Positions 1 to 7,896 of a DNA stretch of 32,080 nt are shown one piece after another (position 1 is the stretch's first letter; every line of letters starts with the position of its first letter). A program made the translations under genes and the position numbers. Origin of the DNA: Azospirillum sp. B4. GTDB taxonomy: Bacteria > Pseudomonadota > Alphaproteobacteria > Azospirillales > Azospirillaceae. The stretch spans positions 1 to 32,080 of the forward strand of contig NZ_BACU01000716.1 of NCBI RefSeq assembly GCF_000333275.1. The letters run 5' to 3'. The notes beneath the pieces were generated by a model. The model ran no database searches and was not told the DNA's origin. It saw only the letters and a program-made list of their open reading frames with translations.

Positions 1-987
1 TGAATGGGCGGTGGCGGGGTGGTTGGCCACCAGATCCAGCACCTTGTGCCCATCGCTGCGCGGCGGTTGATAGCTGTCGAACTCCGTCGCCAGAACCCGT
101 TTCTGGTAGTTGTCGTGCCAGGACTCGATGTAGGTGAACCGACCATCGTTGGGCGCCTTGTAGCCGCCTAGATCCTGGCCGCTCTGGATGCTCCACCCGG
201 TGAAGGCGCGGCTGGCCTCATAGACGTCCTGGTCGATATAGCCTTCCGGCGCGCCCTTCAGCGCGCCGGGCACGTCGCGCCAGCGGTCGTACTGGGTGTT
301 CAGGTAGGCGTCGCGGCCCAGGGTGTGCAGTTCGAACAGCTCACGGGCATAGTTTTCGTTAGCCGCCCCGCCGCGCGAGGATCGGTTGTTCAGGTAGATC
401 AGCATGGCGGGGCTGGTAGCCACCGCCTCAAGCAGATCGCGGAAGTTGCCCAGGGCGTGGGCCCGCAAGGCGGCGTCATAGGCCGGCAAGGCCGGGGCCG
501 TGTAGCTGTCGGCCGCGTTGACGGAAAAGTGGTCGTGCCAGAACAGGGTCATGACCTGACGCAGCTGGGCCGGGTCGTAGACGGCACGGATCACGGTGGC
601 CGCCGCCAGGTCCAGGCGGGGGCGTACCCGTTCCTGATAGGGCAACTTGCGGTCAGGCTGGTTTAGCGACCAAAGGTCATCCACCGGCTGGTCCAGGGTG
701 CGCAGGGGGCGCATCTCATCCAGCGCGGCCCAGCCCTCCCCAGCGTCGTATTTTATGCGCATGACGGCGCTATCCAGCTTCTGCTGGCATTCCGGACCTG
801 GGCCGGTGCCCGCGGCGGCCAGGCGCAGTTGATCATCCAGCCATCGGGCGATGCCCTGCTGCTTCAGGGCTTGGGCGTCGCCTGGCCGGGGGCCGTAGGT
901 GAAGCGGTTCAGGAATATCCATTCCTGACTGGGCGGCGTCCCAAGGGATGCGGCGCCAACGGGGGAACTGGGGGTGGGGACGACCAT
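1..987 (-). CDS. DUF1800 family protein, N-terminal 329 codons (3' end outside window)
   Basis: The frame is open without a stop from an ATG at 987 down to base 1, so the C-terminal part lies outside the window. An AAGGAGGG ribosome binding site lies about 8 bases before this ATG. The protein shows the family's hallmark stretches: QEWIFLNRFTYGPRPGD near the N-terminus, a LRQVMTLFWHDHFSVN segment in the middle, and NENYARELFELHTLG after it, followed by a region ending in DQDVYEASRAFTGW. These are typical of DUF1800 proteins, which are usually about 450-550 residues and often sit next to a DUF1501 gene; that partner, if present, would be just left of the window. No signal peptide is apparent in the first residues. 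Molecular function is unknown for the family. Codon use matches the neighbours. Confidence 0.9.
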   Translation of the reverse strand, partial: MVVPTPSSPVGAASLGTPPSQEWIFLNRFTYGPRPGDAQALKQQGIARWLDDQLRLAAAGTGPGPECQQKLDSAVMRIKYDAGEGWAALDEMRPLRTLDQPVDDLWSLNQPDRKLPYQERVRPRLDLAAATVIRAVYDPAQLRQVMTLFWHDHFSVNAADSYTAPALPAYDAALRAHALGNFRDLLEAVATSPAMLIYLNNRSSRGGAANENYARELFELHTLGRDAYLNTQYDRWRDVPGALKGAPEGYIDQDVYEASRAFTGWSIQSGQDLGGYKAPNDGRFTYIESWHDNYQKRVLATEFDSYQPPRSDGHKVLDLVANHPATAHS

Positions 988-1082
988 GTCCGGCCCTCCT
1001 TGATCAATCGATCCGACACCCATGCTACTCCATTTCCCGCCCGGACCCGGCGTACGCCAGTAGCGGTAGGAACTATGGATAG

Positions 1083-1110
1083 AAAAAGGGGGGCCATCCG
1101 GACCCCCTTT
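1083..1110 (-). terminator. Intrinsic terminator of the OPT transporter gene
   Basis: An 8-bp perfect stem pairs AAAGGGGG (1085-1092) with CCCCCTTT (1103-1110) across a 10-base loop. Read on the minus strand it is followed by TTTTT. It lies about 70 bases past the stop of the OPT gene and about 95 bases before the DUF1800 start, so the two minus-strand genes are probably separate transcripts. Confidence 0.75.
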
Positions 1111-1180
1111 CTAACCCTTTCGGGATGAGGCTTTTCGCCCTACTTGATCTTTATTTCCGGCCACATTCGGCCGCTTGAGC

Positions 1181-3208
1181 TTATTTCCGCTCAGCCAGCA
1201 CCCAGCGGACGCTCCACAGGCAAGCCACCAGGAAGATGGCGCCGCCCAGCCACTCGGCATAGGGGGCGAAGCCATCGCCCACCACGGCCAGCGGCTCCTG
1301 GTTGCCGGTCAGCGAGATGATGGCCGCCTGGGCCACGCCAAACAGGCTTTCGCCCACGATCATGCCCGATGCCAGCAACATCGCGCGGCGTTGGGGCACG
1401 TCGGCATACTTGGCGAAGGGAACACCCGCCGCCGTGGCGCGCTTGGCGAGCACGCGGTCGACGATGTAGGCCAGCAGGGCGCCCAGGCTGACCGGCACGG
1501 TGACGGTCATGGGCAGGTAGATGCCCAGGGCCACGGCCAGCGGCGGCAGGCGGAAGCGGCGGGTGGTGGCCTTCAGCACCTCGTCCACCACGACCAGGCA
1601 GATGCCGACCACGGCGCCGATGCCCAGCATGGACCAGTCCAGCTTGCCGCTGAGGATGCCGGTGGCCAGCGTGGCCATCAGCGTCGCCTGCGGGGCGCCC
1701 AAGGTCTTGGCCGGATCCATGCCCGGGTCCAGCGGAGCGCCGGCGAAGCCATAGGCGTGCTGCAACAGGTTCAGCACCGGCGGGATGACGGCGGCGCCGA
1801 CGATGCAGCCCAGGATCAGGGCCACCTGCTGGCGCCAAGGCGTGGCGCCCACCAACTGGCCGGTCTTGAGGTCCTGCAGGTTGTCGTTGGCGATGGTGGC
1901 GATGGTCAGCACGACCGACGTGGTGAACAGCGCCAGCGCCACGGCGGCGGCGCGCACCGCGGGATCGGCGATGGCGTCCTTGCCCAACAGGCTGACCAGC
2001 AGCAGGGAGGAGGCGATGGCCGCCAGGATGCCAATGCTGGAGATGGGGCTGTTGGAGCTGCCGATCAGGCCGGCCATGTAGCCGGACGCGGCGGCGACGA
2101 TGAAGCCCATGACGGCGGCGAAGACGACGCCGGCCAGCACCAGGACCACCAGTTGATTGGACAGCGGCGTGCCCAGGATGAAGGCGACGAACAGGCCGGC
2201 CAGCGGCACCAGCAGCACGGCGGCGAAGGCCATGACGTAGTGGAAGGGGATGTCCTGTTCCACCCGGGGAACGGAATGGGCGTTGCCGGCCCGCACCTGC
2301 TTCATGGCGGCCAGGGAGGCGCGGATGCCATCGGTCATCGGCTTGGCCAGGACGATCAGGGTCCAGATGGCGGCGGCGGCGATGGCGCCGGCGCCGATCA
2401 GGCGGACCTGCTGGCGCCAGACGACGCTGTTGGCGTACTTGATCAGGTCCATGCCATCGGCCGGGGGATGCAGCCAGGTCAGGATGGGGACGGCGCCAAA
2501 CCAGGCGATGGCGACGCCGGCGAACATGGCGAAGCCCACGGTGGCGCCCACCAGGTAACCGGCGCCTAACAGAGCCATGGACAGGCCGGTGCCCAAGCCG
2601 GTGACGGTGCCGCCGACGCGCAGGAAGCCCTGGAACTGTTCGGTGAAGAAGCGCATGGCCGTCATCAGGAAGAAGCCGACGGACACCATGGTGCCGGCGA
2701 CGACGTCCTTCAGGCCGGCACCTTTCGCGGCCTCATCCGCGCCCGCCTCGCCCGCCGTGTCGGGGGAACCCACCTTCAGCACCTCGGCCGCGGCCACGCC
2801 CTCGGGGTAGGGCAGGTTGCCCTGGACCACCATCGCCCGGCGCAGCGGCACGGTATACATCACCCCCAGGATGCCGCCCACCGCGCAGATGCCGGCGGAC
2901 TGCCAGAAGGGGAAGCCGGTCCAGTAGCCGACGATGACCAAGCCCGGCAGCACGAAGATGACCGACGACAGCGTGCCGGCGGAAGAGGCCAGGGTCTGGA
3001 CGAAATTGTTTTCCTGGATGGTGCTGTCCTTGGCCAGCCGCAACACGGCCATGGAGATGACCGCCGCCGGGATGGAGGAGGCGAAGGTCAGGCCCACCTT
3101 CAGGCCCAGGTAGACGTTGGCGGCGGTGAACACCACGGTGATCAGGGCACCCAGGATGATGCCGCGCAGGGTCATTTCCCGCATCGTGCTACGCGCGAAC
3201 CGGGTCAT
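1181..3208 (-). CDS. OPT family oligopeptide transporter
   Basis: A 675-residue polytopic inner-membrane protein. The N-terminus reads TLRGIILGALITVVFTAANVY followed by LGLKVGLTFASSIPAAVISM, the pattern of bacterial OPT (oligopeptide/YSL-like) transporters. The family signature NLPYPEGVAAAEVLK is present near residue 130. Many hydrophobic segments run through the whole length, including the C-terminal GMIVGESLFGVAQAAI region. Members are proton-driven importers of small peptides or metal chelates; the substrate here cannot be told from sequence. No good ribosome binding site precedes either the ATG at 3208 or the in-frame ATG at 3184, so the start is the least certain point. A short inverted repeat (CGGAT/ATCCG, 3209-3221) directly abuts the start codon. 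The gene appears monocistronic, bounded by terminators on both sides. Confidence 0.9.
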   Translation of the reverse strand: MTRFARSTMREMTLRGIILGALITVVFTAANVYLGLKVGLTFASSIPAAVISMAVLRLAKDSTIQENNFVQTLASSAGTLSSVIFVLPGLVIVGYWTGFPFWQSAGICAVGGILGVMYTVPLRRAMVVQGNLPYPEGVAAAEVLKVGSPDTAGEAGADEAAKGAGLKDVVAGTMVSVGFFLMTAMRFFTEQFQGFLRVGGTVTGLGTGLSMALLGAGYLVGATVGFAMFAGVAIAWFGAVPILTWLHPPADGMDLIKYANSVVWRQQVRLIGAGAIAAAAIWTLIVLAKPMTDGIRASLAAMKQVRAGNAHSVPRVEQDIPFHYVMAFAAVLLVPLAGLFVAFILGTPLSNQLVVLVLAGVVFAAVMGFIVAAASGYMAGLIGSSNSPISSIGILAAIASSLLLVSLLGKDAIADPAVRAAAVALALFTTSVVLTIATIANDNLQDLKTGQLVGATPWRQQVALILGCIVGAAVIPPVLNLLQHAYGFAGAPLDPGMDPAKTLGAPQATLMATLATGILSGKLDWSMLGIGAVVGICLVVVDEVLKATTRRFRLPPLAVALGIYLPMTVTVPVSLGALLAYIVDRVLAKRATAAGVPFAKYADVPQRRAMLLASGMIVGESLFGVAQAAIISLTGNQEPLAVVGDGFAPYAEWLGGAIFLVACLWSVRWVLAERK

Positions 3209-3377
3209 CGGATGAAATCCGTCATATGTGGAGAGTCCCCATCGTATAGGCGCCGGCCGCTTCTTGAGCCCCCTGGAGGCGGGCGCCGGGCTGGATGGGC
3301 CGGGAGTTTAGCGGGCGCCCCCGGCCCCGTCGAGATCGCCGCGGGCGGGCAAGGCCAGAATTCGGCCCTTTCCCGCC

Positions 3378-3413
3378 AAAAAGCAACGGGGCCGGCATTG
3401 GGCCGACCCCGTT
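3378..3413 (-). terminator. Intrinsic terminator of the TPR protein gene
   Basis: A hairpin of about 12 bp (AACGGGG.CGGC / GGCCG.CCCCGTT, one C-A mismatch, 3385-3413) is followed on the minus strand by GCTTTTT. It lies about 60 bases past the stop codon at 3472. Confidence 0.75.
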
Positions 3414-3471
3414 CCTCACTTTATTGCGCTTCGCGCGGCCCCTCAGACGCCGGGGCGCCTGGGAACCAGCG

Positions 3472-4710
3472 TCACGCCGGCTGGTGCAGATAGATCAGCC
3501 AGCCCTTGGCCAGGTCGCCCAGGCCTTCCGGCGCACCGACCAGTTCCTGGAAGATTTTCTCGGCCTGGTCGCGCTGACCGGCGTTCACGTAGGCGACGGC
3601 CAGATGCAGCTTGGCGTCGTTGGGGTTCTTCAGACCGCCCTTGTCGATGGCCTTCTGGGTCAGATCGATGGCCTTGGCGTACTGGCCATAGCTGGCGTAG
3701 GCATCGGCCAACTTCAGCAGCGGCAGGCCCGTGGGGGCCTTGGACACTTCGGCCACCTGCTTGTCGATGGCCTTCTGGTCTTCGGCCGCGGCCTTGGTCA
3801 CTTCCGCCATCAGCTGCTTGGCGGCGGGATTGCCGGCCACCTGGCTCTGGCCCTTTTCCAGGACGGACTTGGCTTCGCCCGGCAGGGTGGCGCGGTTGGC
3901 CAGGTCGGCGTAGTCGATGTACTCGTTGGCGTTCTTCATGGCGCCGACGCGGATCATCAGGCGGTAGATGTCCAGGACCAGCCGGTCGGAGAAGCCGGGG
4001 CGCTTCTGCATGAACACCAGGTAGTCGGCCCAGTAGTCGGACTTCGGATAGACCTTCAGGGTCAGGGCCAGGCCGTCGACGTAGGCGACGTAATCCTTAC
4101 GCTGGACGGTGCTGTCCAGCAGCATCTGGTAGACCTGCTCCTGAGCCGGCGTCCCGGCCTTCTCATCGACGTCGATGGCCTGCTTGCAAATGGTGTCGGT
4201 GGCCGTCCAGTCCTTCATCGACCAGGCCGCCTGGCAACGCAGGGCGTACCAGTCGGCCGGGGCCGTGCCCTTCTGGACCATGACTTCCGACTTCTCCAGG
4301 AATTTGGCGTAGTCCTTGTTCTGGTAGTACAGGCCGGCCAGCGTCTTCTCGCGCTTGGCGGCGTCGGCTTCCGGCAGCTGGCCGGACGCCAGTTCCGTCT
4401 CCAGCGCGCCGATGATGTGCGGTGTGTCGTTCAGGCCGACGTAAGCCTGCAGCCGCATTTCGTTGATGAAGAAGTTCTCATAGGGGCTACGGTCGGCCTT
4501 GGCGTCCTCGGCCTGCTTGGCGGCGTCCAGAACGGCCTGGTAGTTCTTCTGCTCCAGCGCATCCTGGGCGGCCTTCAGCGACGGGACCAGCTCCTTGCTG
4601 ATCTGTTTCTCCGGCGGCGTGGCGTCCTTGTCCTTGTCCTTGGCGTGGGCGGTCCCGATACCGGCAGCCAGCAGGGCACCCAGCAGCAGGGGATAGAATT
4701 TGGCGCGCAT
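3472..4710 (-). CDS. Exported tetratricopeptide-repeat protein
   Basis: A 412-residue protein starting at an ATG at 4710 (an in-frame ATG at 4734 is also possible). The 4710 start is preferred: GAGGA lies about 5 bases upstream, and the product then begins with a clean Sec signal, MRAKFYPLLLGALLAAGIGTAHA, with cleavage predicted after AHA. A Lys/Asp-rich linker (KDKDKD) follows, then helical TPR-like units: KNYQAVLDAAKQAEDA near residue 60, LAGLYYQNKDYAKFLEKSEV near 130, and a well-conserved C-terminal pair, LKLADAYASYGQYAKAIDLT and LHLAVAYVNAGQRDQAEKIF. It is therefore a periplasmic or envelope scaffold rather than an enzyme; the partner is unknown. It is a single-gene unit with its own terminator. 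Family membership beyond TPR is not recognised. Confidence 0.85.
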   Translation of the reverse strand: MRAKFYPLLLGALLAAGIGTAHAKDKDKDATPPEKQISKELVPSLKAAQDALEQKNYQAVLDAAKQAEDAKADRSPYENFFINEMRLQAYVGLNDTPHIIGALETELASGQLPEADAAKREKTLAGLYYQNKDYAKFLEKSEVMVQKGTAPADWYALRCQAAWSMKDWTATDTICKQAIDVDEKAGTPAQEQVYQMLLDSTVQRKDYVAYVDGLALTLKVYPKSDYWADYLVFMQKRPGFSDRLVLDIYRLMIRVGAMKNANEYIDYADLANRATLPGEAKSVLEKGQSQVAGNPAAKQLMAEVTKAAAEDQKAIDKQVAEVSKAPTGLPLLKLADAYASYGQYAKAIDLTQKAIDKGGLKNPNDAKLHLAVAYVNAGQRDQAEKIFQELVGAPEGLGDLAKGWLIYLHQPA

Positions 4711-4949
4711 TCGGTCCTCGTCGATGGCAATCACGTGATGGCCCGGTCCGGCGTCGCGGCGTAGGGGCCAAGGTCGAATTTCGGGTGCACCCCGGGCCCG
4801 CCGCCGCCACGCGCCCGTGCGGACGCCGCTGCCTTGGGGGATTGGGGTTGATCCCTGGCGGGGCGACCCTGCGGGATGGAGCGGGCGTTCGTCAACCCCT
4901 ACACCCGTCTTCTGTCAAAAGCAGGGCGACAGGGGATCCAACAAACGGC

Positions 4950-6245
4950 CTAGCCGAAGGTGAGATCCAGCAGATACAGGGTGGCGCCGATCAGGGCGCC
5001 CAGCACCGTGCCGTTGATGCGGATGAACTGCAGGTCCTTGCCCACGCCTTCCTCCAGCCGCCGGGCGAAGTCGGCCGCGTCCTGGGCCTTCAGCGTGTCG
5101 GTGACGAAGCCGCGGATGGACTGGCGCCAGCCGGGGATGGCGGCAAGGAAGGCGCCCTCCACCGCTTCGTCCAGGCGCGCGCGGGTCGCGGGTTGCTCCA
5201 GTTCCTGCGCCAGGGACAGCAGCGTGGCGTCCAGCGCCTCGCGCAGCACGCCGTCCGGCTTGGCCGCATCCTCCAGCGCCGCCACCTTCAGGCGGCCGAT
5301 CAAGTGGTGCAGCAGCAGGCGCAAGGCCTTGATGTCCACGGCGTTGCGCAGCACCGATGCCAGCCGCTCACCCAGGGGGTCGCCATCCAGGATGCGGTCG
5401 GGAATGTCCGCCAACCATACCCGCAGGGCGTGCCCCGCTTCGCTGTGCGGGCTGCGCAGATCGTACAGGTGCCCGGCCAGGGCGTCGGTCACCTGGTCGG
5501 CAAGGCTACGGTCCAGGGACCGCGGCATCCACCATTTCGACCGGGTGGCGACCGCGTCGCGGATATGCGGGCGGCTGCCGTGAATCAGCACCACACCGTG
5601 GTCCGACACCTCTTGGATCAGGGCTTCGAACAGCGGGCTGTGGATGGCGTCGCGCAGCAGCCGGGCCACCATGGGGCGCATGTCCATTGCCCGCAGACCT
5701 TCCAGTGCCGCCCGCGCCAGGGCCTCGCGCAACGCCGCTTCCCGCCCGCGGGACAGCAGCCGGGGCAGGGCCGCCAGGGCCAGGTCGGCCAACTGGGCCC
5801 GGTTGGCGGGATTGGCCAGGGCGCGGGCCAGTTGGTCGGCGGCGTTCAGCCGCTGGACCTGCCCGCGCAGCCGGTCGGGGGCCAGGAATTCGCTGTCGAT
5901 GTATGTCGCGATGCCGTCGGCGATGCGGTCGCGGTTCTGCGGCACCAGGGCGGTGTGGGGAACGGGCACGCCCAGGGGGTGGCGGAACAGGGCGGTGACG
6001 GCGAACCAGTCGGCCAGCCCGCCGACCAGCCCTGCCTCCCCCACGGCGCGCAGCAGGCTCCAGAATCCCGGCCAGGGCCAGCCGATGGCGTCTGGCAGCA
6101 GACGCGGCACCAGGCGGGCCGCCAGCCAGAGGCAGGCGACCACGGCCAGATAGAAGCTGGCGATCCGCCGCCAGCGGCGCAGGGCGGCGGCGCGGTCGCC
6201 GGCGGTGGCGGGGTCGAAGGGCAGCGGCAGGGATTGGTCAGGCAT
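4950..6245 (-). CDS. DUF445 family membrane protein
   Basis: The ATG at 6245 gives 431 residues. A more upstream in-frame ATG at 6272 would add nine residues, but those codons (CCA, GCT, TCA, TTG) lack the G/C third-position bias of the gene, so 6245 is preferred; neither start has a clear Shine-Dalgarno. The family signature is plain: one membrane span (YLAVVACLWLAARLVP, about residue 33) then EAGLVGGLADWFAVTALF and RHPLGVPVPHTALVPQNRDR. A long helical middle is followed by a second hydrophobic segment at the C-terminus (LGALIGATLYLLDLTFG). This N- and C-anchored layout is standard for DUF445 (YjiN-like) proteins, whose function is not established. The next gene upstream on the same strand is the short orphan gene at 6394-6852, 148 bases away. 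Confidence 0.88.
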   Translation of the reverse strand: MPDQSLPLPFDPATAGDRAAALRRWRRIASFYLAVVACLWLAARLVPRLLPDAIGWPWPGFWSLLRAVGEAGLVGGLADWFAVTALFRHPLGVPVPHTALVPQNRDRIADGIATYIDSEFLAPDRLRGQVQRLNAADQLARALANPANRAQLADLALAALPRLLSRGREAALREALARAALEGLRAMDMRPMVARLLRDAIHSPLFEALIQEVSDHGVVLIHGSRPHIRDAVATRSKWWMPRSLDRSLADQVTDALAGHLYDLRSPHSEAGHALRVWLADIPDRILDGDPLGERLASVLRNAVDIKALRLLLHHLIGRLKVAALEDAAKPDGVLREALDATLLSLAQELEQPATRARLDEAVEGAFLAAIPGWRQSIRGFVTDTLKAQDAADFARRLEEGVGKDLQFIRINGTVLGALIGATLYLLDLTFG

Positions 6246-6393
6246 GGGCAACCGTGAAGCTGGGGGCGCCATGATGACGGCTGCCGGCGGCGCTGTCCCG
6301 GACCATCTGGCGCGGCGAACACGGGGCCACCGGCCATATCCAGAAACCGCCGGGCTGCGCGGAGGTTCCGCCGGCAGCCTGGGGTTGCGGCGA

Positions 6394-6852
6394 TCAGCCG
6401 CCCGTCAGGTCCTCCTCGCGGAAGGGGAAGCCGCGCAGGGTGCCGTCGATGTTGCCATCGTCGGAATGGAAGCGGTAGGAGCGGTCGTCCGGCAGCTGGT
6501 AGCGGCCCGACTGCAACCCGTCCAGGATGCGGGCGGATATCCAGCCCGACAGCAGGCTGGCCGGGCCCGCCAGGGCGCGCTCCGGGTCGCGCAGGTAGGC
6601 GCGGTCGTAAAGCGCGGCGCCGATGGCGGGCCCATGGCGGCTGAGGAATTCAGCCAGCAATTCCACAAATTCCACCGGGTCCAGCATTGGCTCGACCGTG
6701 CCGGCGGCGCGCGCCAGCACGGGGTACAGCAGGTGGGTGCGGTCGTCGAAGCGGCTGTCGCGCTCCACCCGGTCGGCCACCAGGTTCAGGTAGCGGCTGC
6801 GGGACGCGGGCTGACGGCGCAGCGCCGCGTCCAGAATCTGTCGATGGTTCAT
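6394..6852 (-). CDS. Hypothetical protein, 152 residues
   Basis: The ATG at 6852 opens MNHRQILDAALRRQPASRSRY; residues encoded upstream of it (to 6918) look non-coding. The Shine-Dalgarno is weak. The protein is soluble and Arg/Leu-rich, without signal peptide or membrane span. The first two thirds are predicted helical (DDRTHLLYPVLARAAGTVEP, FVELLAEFLSRHGPAIGAAL), and the C-terminus carries the unusual stretch SYRFHSDDGNIDGTLRGFPF. I do not recognise a family. It is read divergently from the carbonic anhydrase gene and stands upstream of DUF445 on the same strand, so the two might be co-transcribed. Reality of the gene is supported by codon bias and a stable frame. Confidence 0.65.
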   Translation of the reverse strand: MNHRQILDAALRRQPASRSRYLNLVADRVERDSRFDDRTHLLYPVLARAAGTVEPMLDPVEFVELLAEFLSRHGPAIGAALYDRAYLRDPERALAGPASLLSGWISARILDGLQSGRYQLPDDRSYRFHSDDGNIDGTLRGFPFREEDLTGG

Positions 6853-6918
6853 GGCTTCGGGGCGACTTGCAACTTTTCCTGGTTGACCACCTTGGGGGCT
6901 TTCTCCGATGGGCACCAC

Positions 6919-6932
6919 GCCTTTATAAAGGC
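6919..6932. promoter_or_regulatory. Perfect 14-bp palindrome in divergent promoter region
   Basis: GCCTTTATAAAGGC is a perfect palindrome and the only AT-rich patch between the orphan gene at 6852 and the carbonic anhydrase start at 7107. Its TTTATAAA centre could hold a -10 element on the minus strand, about 65 bases before the 6852 start, or be an operator. Function is inferred only. Confidence 0.35.
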
Positions 6933-7106
6933 ATCCTCCAACGGATTACCCAGGTCGGGCGTTCCGGCCCCGGCGAGGCCGGATGGCGGGGGCGACACTT
7001 TTTTGATTAGACCGGCGCCCGGGCTTTGGCTAGACCGGTGCGGACATCCGGGCCTGGAATGGCCCGGAGCGCTGTCTTGTCGGTACCATTCGGGAAGGGG
7101 AACGTC

Positions 7107-7721
7107 ATGCGGAAGCTCATCGAGGGATTTCTGGCTTTCCGCTCCAACGCCTTTCCCGACTACGCCCGCCGCTTCCAGTGGCTGGCCGAGGTCGGACAGA
7201 ACCCCCGCGCGGCCGTGGTCGCCTGTTGCGACAGCCGGGTCGATCCGCAAATGATCTTCTCCGCGGGCCCGGGGGACCTGTTCATCATCCGCAACGTCGC
7301 CAACCTGATCCCGCCCTATCATCCCAACAGCGACTTCCATGGCACCAGCGCGGCGCTGGAATTCGCCGTGCGCCAGCTGCGCGTGGGGGACATCATCGTC
7401 ATGGGGCACACCCACTGTGGCGGCGTGAAGGCCCTGATGGCGGAGGGGGAGGCGGACGGCGACTTCATCGGGCACTGGATGTCCATCGCCAAGAGCGTGC
7501 GCGGCAAGGCCCGGGATGTGGCTGAAGCCGAACGCGAGGTCATCCGCCTGACCATCGCCAACCTGCTGACCTTCCCCTGGATCAAGGCGGCGGTGGAGGC
7601 CGGCGGTCTGCGCCTGCACGGTTGCCTGTTCGACGTCGCCGACGCCGACCTGTTGCTGCTGAACCAGGCCACCGGCGAATTCAAGTCGGTGCAGAACGGC
7701 GTCGAGGGTATCCCGATCTGA
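7107..7721 (+). CDS. Beta-class carbonic anhydrase
   Basis: A 204-residue cytoplasmic zinc enzyme interconverting CO2 and bicarbonate. The ATG at 7107 is chosen because GGAAGGGGAA lies just upstream and the family N-terminus (LIEGFLAFRSNAF) begins here; an earlier in-frame start would add unrelated residues. The zinc site is complete: C40 and D42 in the CCDSR motif, H101 and C104 in GHTHCGG. The RNVAN motif follows the first ligand block and GTSAALEFAV precedes the second. The C-terminal ANLLTFPWIKAAV...LHGCLFDV is typical of the CynT-like branch of bacterial beta enzymes. No cyanase or bicarbonate transporter gene is next to it. It is monocistronic, closed by a very strong terminator. Confidence 0.95.
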   Translation: MRKLIEGFLAFRSNAFPDYARRFQWLAEVGQNPRAAVVACCDSRVDPQMIFSAGPGDLFIIRNVANLIPPYHPNSDFHGTSAALEFAVRQLRVGDIIVMGHTHCGGVKALMAEGEADGDFIGHWMSIAKSVRGKARDVAEAEREVIRLTIANLLTFPWIKAAVEAGGLRLHGCLFDVADADLLLLNQATGEFKSVQNGVEGIPI

Positions 7722-7734
7722 TTGATGCGTAACC

Positions 7735-7779
7735 GAAACAATAAAGGGCGCCCCTCACCCGGGCGCCCTTTATTGTTTC
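7735..7779. terminator. Strong bidirectional terminator (19-bp perfect stem)
   Basis: GAAACAATAAAGGGCGCCC (7735-7753) is perfectly complementary to 7761-7779, with a 7-base loop. The outer part of the stem is A/T-rich on both strands, so it can work in both directions. It lies between the convergent carbonic anhydrase gene (stop 7721) and the NRPS-like gene (stop 7897) and can serve both. Confidence 0.9.
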
Positions 7780-7798
7780 AAGGCGCATCTATTTCTCA

Positions 7799-7856
7799 TA
7801 GGCCGCGACTGCGGCCGCCAGAAGTTTCCGGGGAGCGTAGCGGACTGGAAACTGAG
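7799..7856 (-). repeat. Dispersed intergenic repeat, copy A
   Basis: Read on the minus strand this segment contains CAGTCCGCTACGCTCCCCGG followed by AAAC and GGCGGCCGC. It aligns without gaps to copies at 16896-16955 and 28765-28824 at roughly 80% identity (hand alignment). It ends in a small hairpin, GGCCGC-GACT-GCGGCC (7801-7816). It lies between a terminator and the 3' end of the NRPS-like gene. Confidence 0.65.
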
Positions 7857-7896
7857 GACAGCCAAGGGCCAGTCGGCCCGCCGGCGCCTGAGGAAC

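Noticed and set aside
1175-2569. A 464-codon plus-strand frame opposite the OPT transporter
   Set aside because: Low-complexity antisense product; the transporter reading is clear.
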